DNA from: Maniola hyperantus
Lineage: Eukaryota; Arthropoda; Insecta; Lepidoptera; Nymphalidae
Length of the DNA: 64,000 nucleotides
Assembly (NCBI RefSeq): GCF_902806685.2
Contig: NC_048553.1
Coordinates: 10,454,940 to 10,518,939, forward strand
Direction of reading: 5' to 3'
Positions 57,301 to 64,000 of the stretch are shown here, piece by piece. Numbering within the stretch: the first letter of the stretch is position 1; the number at the start of each line of letters is the position of its first letter. A model generated the notes under the pieces. That model was not told where the DNA came from. It ran no database searches and was given only the letters and a program-made list of their open reading frames with translations. The position numbers and the translations under genes were made by a program.

Positions 57301-59145
57301 TAAGATTTGTGGTCTGGGTGAAGTTCGGTTAAAAGTGATGTAGATAAATTGCTGATGTGTAAACAACTTTCGTATTTCTATAATTGCCTAAGTAGCAACG
57401 TTGAATCAGAACCCAGCTTAGACAGTCTTTTCGATTATCCAACCAATTAAAAACGTTAATTAAAATTAAATAAGATTAAAATTAAGTAATATTTGTTACT
57501 TACAATTTTTTTACATGAACAGTACCTACGCGTTTGCGTTTAGCTTAATATTTATAACAATAAATCACAGTATCATTTTTGCTGTATTACTTCTTTCTTA
57601 ATACATCACATCCCAAAACCCATTTGTCCTAAAAAAAAATTGTTAGATGATATTTTTCAATTAATGTAGATCCGAGAGAGATTTCGATTTGTAGATCATA
57701 ACACATGCGGTTACCTAGTTAGTTAGGTAATGTTTTATATGCCTTCTAGCACTTTATTATTACTTTTCAGAAATTGCTCAAGTTAAAGGAATCTGGTCAG
57801 GTCCACCATGTCGGGGTGTCCAATATGAACGAGGCGCAACTAAGCAGATTGTGCTCAGTGGAGAAACCGGCTTGCTTACAAGTGGAAGTCCATGTCCTAT
57901 GCCAACAGAAACAATTGATTGCCGCTGCCAATCGACTCGGGATACCGATCGTGGCATACTCTCCCTTGGGGTCGAAGGCGTTGGCTGATGTCTTAGCTGC
58001 TAAGACAGGGTATGTTTCATTTTCTATTGGAAAAGCACTGGCCTTTAAGATACAAGCTTTCTTAGTTTAGAGGCCAGTATTCCGTGGAACTTTTGTATCT
58101 CAACTCAACTTATTGGATCTTTAAAAACCGTAGTTCCACGCAGACAAAATCCTTTATTCCCAGTAGTTCTGCTGATCAGTTCTGTTGACGCCTGACGGAA
58201 CTACTGGGTTTTTCTTAACTAGTTCTGTGAACAAAAAAAACATAAACCCTTGCACATGCTTGAACACAACTACTGGGAAGATTTTGTCTCACTATTTCGC
58301 TAGTGCTTAATATTTACTTTATGGTAAAAAATTTGCAAAGATGAAGAACTATTAGGTAGGTACTTCGGTTATTCGCCTAACATAACCTACATTTTTTAAA
58401 CATATTGTCTTTGTAACAGACGTGACTATCCAAATCTCCTGGAGTTGCCTGCGGTGCTGAAAATCGCAAAAGCGCATTCTCGTACGCCAGCGCAAGTGCT
58501 GTTAAGATTCTTATTACAACATGGAGTGGCTTGCATCCCGAAAAGCACCAGCCCTTCAAGAATTAAGGAGGTAAAAAATTTATCCACGGATTCTAATAAA
58601 ATTGCGTGCATCCCTACTAAATTTTATAGTCACCCTTTTTATGAATAATTTCGGAATAAGACAGTAATATTCAATCTTATTATTCTAAGAAAACTAGAAA
58701 AAACTGATTATCTTCAAACGGCTGAACAGATTTTCTTGCATTATAGCTAAGAACACTCTCGATCAAGCTACCTTTCAAACAAAAAAAATATAGTCATTAG
58801 TTATGGAGCTACGATGCCTACAGATAGATGCACGAACACACAGATACCTACGTCAAACTTATAACTTGATAAACTTATAAATTGACTCATGTCATGATGG
58901 AAGGCATTATTTTTCTTAATGTCCTTAACCAATGCTATATTATTATCGCTGACATATTATGCTGTGTAACTAAATATCTAAGAAATATTTTTACTTTCCA
59001 GAATATCTCTCTTTGGGACTTCGAGCTAACTAAAAATGAAATGCAAGAGTTGGCAGCACTAGACCGAGCTGAGAACGGACGCATCTGTGACTTCGCATTC
59101 TTTGTTGGCGCAGAGAAACATCCCGAATTCCCTTTTAAGAAATAA
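51384..59145 (+). CDS. aldo-keto reductase family protein (second of two)
   Basis: Six exons: 51384-51455, 53620-53800, 54277-54464, 57771-58009, 58420-58570, 59002-59145, in frame, 324 residues. The catalytic tetrad is present: Asp46 and Tyr51 in HFDSARAY, Lys80 in FVVTK, His113 in LIHVPF; GVSNMN, AYSPLGS and IPKST follow as in the family. It shares intron positions with the minus-strand AKR (after GTWQ, after WK, within the codon before the 151-base fifth exon, before the last exon), while intron 2 lies 13 bases further downstream here. The two are therefore paralogues, about 38 kb apart in opposite orientation. Introns 1 and 3 each contain intronless ORFs. AATAAA at 59141-59146 overlaps the stop codon; no other signal is close. 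Confidence 0.93.
51456..52290. other. AKR intron 1, nothing recognised in its first part
   Basis: AT-rich with many GTAGGTA and TACCTAC runs; no gene or repeat family could be supported. Confidence 0.4.
52302..52510 (-). mobile_element. CTAG-ended (TCTG)n repeat (L1 family)
   Basis: ACTAGATCATGCCCGCGACT to TTCGCATTTATAATATTAAG. Confidence 0.75.
52951..53334 (-). CDS. unrecognised 127-residue cysteine-cluster protein
   Basis: A single uninterrupted frame with an ATG at 53332-53334, nested antisense in AKR intron 1. No family is recognised. Seen: a serine-rich N-terminal half with Cys7-Cys8, Cys24 and a tight cluster CSGICFCC at 47-54, then a strongly basic lysine-rich half (KWKDFKKYIKNHMKIKKIKC) and a final Cys-Cys. 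No signal peptide and no transmembrane segment. An AATAAA directly follows the TGA stop on the minus strand. Base composition is less AT-rich than its flanks, as in coding sequence. It could be a young gene, a retrogene or a chance frame. Confidence 0.55.
   Translation of the reverse strand: MSNSKVCCESIHNASKKWSEESLCLASTSKGLSSSSGDHDKSETHSCSGICFCCSDSRYIDRPCVIVDSTTKLNKSKWKDFKKYIKNHMKIKKIKCDKAKRTKKQSEECCDKNDEQYRPDVVGSRKV
54095..54205 (-). mobile_element. RTE LINE fragment
   Basis: GGACTTTCACACGCCACGGC, TGAATCTATGGTTCCCTGTG and CTAGTGGGGGTCTTTCAACG follow 38160-38290 with changes. AKR intron 2. Confidence 0.6.
54714..54858. mobile_element. M2 family MITE, full copy
   Basis: ATAGTCCGTAAAAAATGACT and CCTCACGCGCCATTTTAAC on the left are mirrored by GTTAAAATGGGGCGTGAGG and AGTTAAATTTTACGCGCTAT on the right. 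About 145 bases. Confidence 0.75.
55023..55772 (+). CDS. unrecognised 249-residue cysteine-cluster protein
   Basis: One long uninterrupted frame with an ATG, in AKR intron 3 and on the same strand. No domain recognised. It is rich in Asn, Ser, Thr and Lys and likely disordered, except for a hydrophobic-cysteine block MPYLLCPCCCGG at residues 150-161, and a basic/hydrophobic C-terminal part (LQRNINKNIIFKKYPKIIRA). No signal peptide. Two Cys (KACSYPKC) lie near residue 40. 750 bases without a stop in DNA this AT-rich is unlikely by chance, supporting a real or recently lost gene. It cannot be an alternative AKR exon: it brings no AKR motif and has its own stop. The next gene to the right has a similar build. 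Confidence 0.65.
   Translation: MGVSFLKDTENIRVKELVEGETKKINRGYHSGAVYKACSYPKCTTKTTASKKDKSSLNVTGNNITKCDKFSWTKVYRSPELIPKRNSTENTTESNETISKISNKMQQDKLEVVEPILEQSTAIQVNTQTSIASILNSKSKLTVYKIRTIMPYLLCPCCCGGDDKLETNDMPYNMQNTTDSYESIELHTNSDNFPPLDLEASLMSIIYLQRNINKNIIFKKYPKIIRAMMRNAYKNLICVFSFNFGINKL
56231..57343 (+). CDS. unrecognised 370-residue basic cysteine-cluster protein
   Basis: The longest uninterrupted frame in the window, ATG at 56231 in an ACCATGG context, stop TAG at 57341-57343, AATAAA at 57559. It lies in AKR intron 3, same strand, 458 bases after the 249-codon frame. Seen: CRGC at 15-18; a dense block with Cys35, 40, 43, 48, 49, 51, 52 around FIFCCGCCKKKKERR; then a long Lys/Arg/Asn/Ser-rich, probably disordered chain; a second block KIRKHRFTLSNIFFCCLG around Cys203-204; and further basic stretches. 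Hydrophobic-plus-Cys beside lysines looks like an S-acylated membrane anchor or a metal-binding knuckle; both are inference. No homologue recognised. Confidence 0.75.
   Translation: MVTTTTVLRSSAAECRGCEYSRARSQRPSPRRNRCIDKFCRFCKFIFCCGCCKKKKERRPTKITRRVQSIEYVRKGKGSKNRMDDRLTSNKNENELQTYYSSVTKNSKLNKPTHDVQGTSSKPYFKQRCNNSNKKRQPIDQKCAKQGKSGANIFKQVYSDCNNIRVQSLPQNSARNSLQTSLQNTPWQKIRKHRFTLSNIFFCCLGLNENQGDNLQDTRRTRTAKSGVEVTRHEFNSLYNPNSIQSLEITSHRLTRSTSQIPSSENNFSSHLRPRFPEKEKNTSVLPRKFFNLTNKVKSRKLNNRRNFRLKNNVVVLRIIKQYSSETCSVISPNISQTNMTESNLCSPIDALTRPANKICGLGEVRLKVM
57559..57564 (+). promoter_or_regulatory. poly(A) signal of the 370-codon gene
   Basis: AATAAA 216 bases after the stop, inside AKR intron 3, which an AKR transcript would have to ignore. 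Confidence 0.45.
58163..58285. mobile_element. small palindromic MITE
   Basis: CCCAGTAGTTCTG and CAGAACTGATCA-like parts repeat in both orientations between CCCAGTAGTT and AACTACTGGG; the flanks GACAAAATCC and GATTTTGTCTC are themselves inverted. AKR intron 4. Confidence 0.55.
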
Positions 59146-59263
59146 AACTATATTTGATTTAAATAATTAAAATCAAATTAACACTATTTGTTATTCTTAA
59201 GGCTAATTATATTTATATAAACTTTTAGGAAGGACGTTTTATTTTGTTGATAATATAAACGTA

Positions 59264-59482
59264 CTAGCTGATGCTCGCGACTTCGGTCGCGTGGATTTAG
59301 TTTTTTTTTAATCTCGTGGGAACTCTTTGATTTTCCGGGATAACAAGTAGCCTATATCACTTAACTATATCCATCCATGCAAAAATCACGTCGATCCGTT
59401 GTTCCGTTCCGACGGGATGGAAGGACAAACCAACAAACTAACAAACCAACAAACAAACCCACTTTCGCATTTATAATACGGG
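59264..59482 (-). mobile_element. CTAG-ended repeat, TTTG variant (L1 family)
   Basis: ACTAGCTGATGCTCGCGACT to TTCGCATTTATAATACGGGT. Confidence 0.7.
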
Positions 59483-59587
59483 TAGTGTTTGACACAATTA
59501 TTGTTTATTTAGATTTTTCGTAACTCATCATGATAGAATATCTTTAGGCAGATCTACATAATTATGTAGATATAGGTAGGTACCTAT

Positions 59588-59742
59588 AGTTCGCGGCAGG
59601 TCAACATGGCAATCGGGGTGGGAACGCCCTGCACACCCACTCAGCCCCCGCGCTAACCCGGTGCAGCATAGCACGAGTGACGTTCGGGGGCTTCACCCCG
59701 CCTCATACCCCGATTGCTATCTCGACCTGTCGCGAATTATAA
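59588..59742. mobile_element. GC-rich MITE (M1 family), full copy
   Basis: TAGTTCGCGGCAGGTCAACA and CTCGACCTGTCGCGAATTAT are inverted ends; the middle is CCCCCGCGCTAACCCGGTGC. Confidence 0.75.
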
Positions 59743-60278
59743 CGCTTCTTTACGTATTTAAGCAATTTGAATTCATTAAGTATTATTAAGGTGACGCAGG
59801 ACGCTCGACCGAAATTGGCAGCGCACGTGGGTAACATGTTTGCTTTTCACTTGACATTGTATAAGAAAGTTGAGAGGCACGATGATTTTCACTGAAATCA
59901 AGCGCGTGAAAAGGGTTTAGGAAAAGTATGTTTGGGAACAAACTGCTGAGTTTATGTTTGCAAAGTAAAGTTATTTCAACTAATGAATAAATAAACTACG
60001 TCTAATGATAAATTGTTTTAGAATTTTCATATCCCTAATCTTATTTATTTACGCTCAAAGTTGTCATTAATTTAGTGTTAAAATAGGAATCTTTTGAGCC
60101 TCGTAACTTTTAATTCAATATTTTTTTCAATGTTTTATGTATCAATAAACCTAGATAATGACGAGATAAATCGATATAATTTTTAGTGTTGTGCGTACAA
60201 TATCGAATATTGTTGTAACTTCCCTCCTACGTTTGTATGAAGAAAGCACTGAACTTAGTCCCCTTAAAATGAGGTTAT
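59743..60278. other. intergenic DNA, nothing recognised
   Basis: AT-rich; no frame or repeat supported. Confidence 0.4.
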
Positions 60279-61013
60279 AAGGGCCGGCCCAGTGAAGTGC
60301 GATCGGTACGACCGCACCGGCAACGTAACGAGGGGGGCACCGAAACGTACTCAAAAATGTGCCCCCCTATCGCCTTCAAGTTTTCCGCAAATTAGAATTT
60401 AGAATGTTATAAAAAGTGCACTCGCTTCGGTTGCGTTTTGTTAAGTAAGTACCTAGAATTATTGTAACTAGCTGTAGTTATTATTTATTTCTATTCAGCA
60501 TAAATATTAAACCTACATAATGCTTGCTTTTTCAATTTGCGTGTAACAAGAATAATTTATTTCAAGGGGCGCCAAAACCTAAAAAGACTCGCTCCTTGTG
60601 GCTCCTTCTCCGTATAAATAAAAAAATATCGCTCACTGCGCTTGAGTTTAAACTGCAATAGTAGTTTTTTTTCTATTTCGTTGTTTTGCTTTTGATCTTC
60701 ACTATTCTAGTAAAGCCCTATAATTATATTCGAGAATCATTTCTAAATACATAGTAAAAAAATGTGTTCTTTGCTCGCGCTTATTGGTATACCTATGATT
60801 GGTGGTGATTTTTATTTTTTTAGGTTTAAATTTTATGAGAAAACATCTTTTTTCTGAATCGGAATTCTGAGTTATGATGGGTGGTATATAATAATATGGA
60901 GACTTAAAAAAATACCCGAAAACATTTGCTAATTGGGGGCCAGGCGGGCATCAAATTAGAATCTCGCACTGCCGCTGCTCGCCGACAAAGCTGACCCGAG
61001 CCGGCCCTGGAGG
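60279..61013. mobile_element. possible hAT-like nonautonomous element
   Basis: The left AGGGCCGGCCCAGTG and the right end read inward as CAGGGCCGGCTCGGGTCAGC match for the first 10 bases. The interior has no transposase. Target duplication not confirmed. Confidence 0.4.
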
Positions 61014-61378
61014 TAATTTATTTAAGTACTAAGTAGGTATTTAACTATTGGACAAAGCTATCCCTCCTATCAGTCAGTACGAACCCAACACTGATCCCAG
61101 TGACACAGTTTATTCCACTTTTTGATCGCGTACCGACTCAAACTTTGTCAAAGAAGACCATGCATATTCATCTTTCATTATACTTAGCATAAGTATAATT
61201 TTTCGCTTTGATTAAAGTCTATATTTTTCTGAATTTAAATTTTTTCAGCTTATTTAAAACGATATGCATCGAGGTCTTTTAAATTACAGTGAGTAAAGCG
61301 TAGTGAATAAAATTCCCACATGTAAGACACAGCAGTTGTGGAAATCGAAGCGTAACATATCAGTGACTTACCCTAAAC

Positions 61379-61857
61379 ATGGCGCTTATTCTACGAGGAG
61401 CGTTGAAACTCTACTACTATCTTAATGAAGAAATTGCGGGTAACTATCAAATCTATCAATAAGATACTTATTCGAAGTAAATTTCATAGATAACAGGGTG
61501 CTTAGATGGGTCATTCTTGACCTGTGTATCTGTAAAGTTCCAACACCTGTTACAAAAGCAAATTCTATTGAAAAGAGTCTGCAAAAAGCAATTGAATAAT
61601 TTTCGATGCATTTAACTTATAAACTTTTCATAAATATCTACCATATTTTTATTTTGCTGTATTCAGATGAAAGAACACAAAACTGGCCGTTAATGAGGAC
61701 GCCCTGGCCCGGGATCGGTTTGCTGGTCTTTTACTTGATGGTAGTGCTAAAATGGCTGCCAAAATACATGGAGGATCGACCAGCCCACAATCTACGTAAA
61801 GTGATCGCTGTATACAACGCCGTACAAATCTTTTGTTGTGCGTATGTTTTGTATCAG
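61379..61857 (+). CDS. very-long-chain fatty acid elongase, first two coding exons (3'-partial)
   Basis: ELOVL enzymes are ER membrane condensing enzymes that add two carbons to fatty acyl-CoA. Exons 61379-61439 and 61667-61857 join in frame (84 residues) and end at a GT donor. Seen: RTQNWPLMRTPWPG, then a first transmembrane helix (GLLVFYLMVVLKWLP), MEDRPAHNLRKVIAVYN with the family's M-x-x-R-x-x-x-N-L-R-K motif, and the start of a second helix. The HxxHH catalytic box must be in later exons beyond 64000; the 2.1 kb after 61857 holds none. Confidence 0.88.
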
Positions 61858-61931
61858 GTATGTTATCAAGAGTAGACCTAAGTACTTTACTGAACAGACC
61901 TTTATTTAATTTGGTCAGAGTGAATTAGAGT

Positions 61932-62038
61932 CAGGGAACTCTCGGTTTGATCCTGAATCGACGATATTAGTCTATGGGGACGTTTTGGCGCCTACCAGTG
62001 ACGTCGAAGCCTCGACGTTTTGTCACAAGTTCCCTAAC
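61932..62038. mobile_element. small MITE with GTTAGGGAACT ends
   Basis: AGTCAGGGAACTCTCGG and ACAAGTTCCCTAACTGT are inverted; the middle contains GGGGACGTTTTGGCGCC. ELOVL intron 2. Confidence 0.5.
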
Positions 62039-62239
62039 TGTCGTGAACTGTGATTTGGTTATCATGAAATTTTTACTTGCTTTACAACGTCTCAGCGAAC
62101 CATACAAGAAGAATTAATCTAAGAAGCCACCATATTCAACTGTGCTACCATCCAACATAATATACCTATCAGTAAAAACCGTTGGTAAAAAAACTGCAAA
62201 AGTGGGTTTAAAGTTATCGCCAAAAAACGTGCCTATACT

Positions 62240-62594
62240 TATGTTTTTTGTAAAAAAAATTTATTTCACAATTATTAGTGGCCCCATGGAATTATGCTAT
62301 GACTGGTTAAAAGTCTACTGTTTACTAAGCTATTACACTGATCGCGAGCAATTTACTCTTATCCGTTGAGGAGTTCCAGTATCTATCTTCTAAGATGTTC
62401 ATCAGATCTTCACCAAATTGAAATGGGACCAACTTTGAAGTATATCCTTTCAAACAAAAAAAGAATTTTCAAAATCGGTCTAGGCGTTTTCGAGTAATCG
62501 GGGAACATACATAAAAAATAAAAAAAATAAAAAAATAAAAAAAATATTCCGACGAATTGAGAACCTCCTCCTTTTTTTGAAGTCGGTTAAAAAG
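62240..62594 (+). mobile_element. second half of a P1 element
   Basis: TTTTTTGTAAAAAAAATTTA through TGGAATTATGCTATGACTGG to TTTTTTTGAAGTCGGTTAAA; the palindromic first half is missing. Confidence 0.75.
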
Positions 62595-62934
62595 AATGCT
62601 ACGTGATACGTCTAATAGGTAACAAGGATTTTACTTAGCTCGTTTTTTTACCCGACTACGGCAAAGCCAAAAGGAAGCCATAAGGATGGAAGGACTGCAA
62701 AAAAAGAAAAAGTTTAAAAAGCTGTAACCCGAACACGGCGATTTATAAATAAATTAAATAAAAGAAAAGGTTAATAAAAACTGTAACCTGTCCGGCGTCA
62801 ATAGGGTCTTGAACTGTTTTATGAAAAGTGTCTCCGCCTATTGTTTACATAACTAAAATGCTGCTAAAAACATTTTCCCGCAGAAATTACTCAAGAAGCT
62901 TAAAATAACTTAATTATTTTTCAATTTTTATGTT

Positions 62935-63359
62935 AAAAAACCGGCCAAGTGCGAGTCAGGCTCGCGCAATGAGGGTTCCGTACTACAGACGTATTTTTTC
63001 GACATTTTACACGATAATTCAAAAACTATGATGCATATAAATAAATAAAAATCTGTTTTAGAATGTACAGGTGAAGACCTTTCATATGACACCCCACTTG
63101 ATATAGTCACTCACTTCGAAAATTGAAAATACTAATTATTAATTCATGCCCACAATTTAATTCTATTTGTGTGATAGAACCCTAAATTCACGGTTTTCAG
63201 ATTTTTCCCCAAATATCAGCTATAAGATCTACCTACCTACCAAATTTCATGATTCTAGGTCAACGGGAAGTACCCTGTAGGTTTCTTGACAGACAGACAG
63301 ACAACAAAGTGATCCTATAAGGGTTCCGTTTTTCCTTTTGAGGTACGGAACCCTAAAAA
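62935..63359 (+). mobile_element. R3 family repeat, full copy
   Basis: AAAAAACCGGCCAAGTGCGA to TGAGGTACGGAACCCTAAAA. Confidence 0.75.
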
Positions 63360-63766
63360 TTGAAAAATATTTGTCGTTTATCGTCTCATTGATCGCCGTC
63401 TGTACAGCGTGACGTTAATAATTAATTATGTTAAAAATAAATAAATAAACATCGTTTAAACGCTAAAATAAATCAATATCATTTTTAGTCAATTATTCTC
63501 TATAATAATGAATTCTAGCCCCATAAACTACCCCAATACAAAACATCACATCATTTTATTAATACAGTCCGAGACCCAATTCACGCCAGTCGGCTCTGGG
63601 GACTGCTTCCTATTCAACGAGACTTGTGATATCAAACAAGATGTTTAATCAGGTCGACCCAAGTATGCTGTTCTTATACCACAATAGCTCGCCCAACTAA
63701 ATGGCAAGTAGATAGATATTGGAACCTTACCTGCGCCATCAGTCAGACAATTGAAGCTAATATAAG
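63360..63766. other. ELOVL intron DNA, nothing recognised
   Basis: No coding exon of ELOVL and no repeat family supported. Confidence 0.4.
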
Positions 63767-63768
63767 AC

Positions 63769-63998
63769 TAGCTGATGCCCGCGACTTCGTGCGTGTGGAA
63801 TTGGGTTTTTTTTAAAAATCCCGCGGGAACTCTTTGATTTACCGGGATAAAAAGCCTATGTCCTTCCCCGGGATGCAAGCTATCTCTGTACCAAATTTCG
63901 TCAGAATCGGTTGAACGGATGGGCCGTGAAAAGCTAGCAGACAGACAGACAGACGGACAGACAGACACACTTTCACATTTATAATATAAGTATGGATT
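63769..63998 (-). mobile_element. CTAG-ended (TCTG)n repeat (L1 family), full copy
   Basis: ACTAGCTGATGCCCGCGACT to TTCACATTTATAATATAAGT with a long CAGACAGA tract. Confidence 0.75.
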
Positions 63999-64000
63999 GA

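Overview
The window is nuclear DNA from a moth or butterfly (Lepidoptera). The evidence is intron-rich eukaryotic genes with GT-AG splice sites, an AT-rich background, and many copies of short repeats I associate with lepidopteran genomes: elements that start at a CTAG end and carry (TCTG)n tracts, elements beginning CCGGCCAAGTGCGAG, tRNA-derived SINEs, RTE and CR1/jockey-type LINE pieces, and palindromic MITEs. No bacterial or viral replicon features are present. Species cannot be named from sequence alone.

Gene layout from left to right: (1) MCM5, plus strand, 627-6850, lacking about 105 N-terminal residues that must lie upstream of the window. (2) An aldo-keto reductase, minus strand, 9508-13032, complete in six exons. 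(3) NAA40 (histone H4/H2A N-terminal acetyltransferase), plus strand, 15505-43790, complete in five exons with a 23.5-kb third intron. (4) Inside that intron, on the opposite strand, a complete six-exon UDP-glycosyltransferase (19247-35744). (5) A short, divergent homeobox gene, minus strand, 46752-48440, three exons. (6) A second aldo-keto reductase, plus strand, 51384-59145, six exons. (7) Inside introns of that reductase, three intronless open reading frames of 127, 249 and 370 codons, unrecognised, each with a tight cysteine cluster. (8) The first two coding exons of a fatty-acid elongase (ELOVL type), 61379-61857, continuing past the right edge.

MCM5 and NAA40 are housekeeping genes (replication licensing; histone N-terminal acetylation). 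UGT and the two AKRs are detoxification or metabolite-modifying enzymes, and ELOVL acts in lipid synthesis. There is no sign that the genes form one pathway; this looks like ordinary gene interleaving, with the UGT and the cysteine-cluster ORFs embedded in introns of others.

The most unusual structures are: a five-copy, 151-bp tandem amplification of NAA40 exon 4 with its splice donor; the antisense UGT nested in NAA40; three intronless cysteine-cluster ORFs inside AKR introns; a 50-bp exact copy of the homeobox gene's last codons placed beside a SINE in UGT intron 1; a 2.2-kb foldback element split by a hAT-type insertion with an 8-bp target duplication; and several other nested insertions that give a relative order of repeat activity. 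All exon boundaries below were joined by hand and checked for reading-frame continuity; family names rest on recognised motifs, not on database searches.
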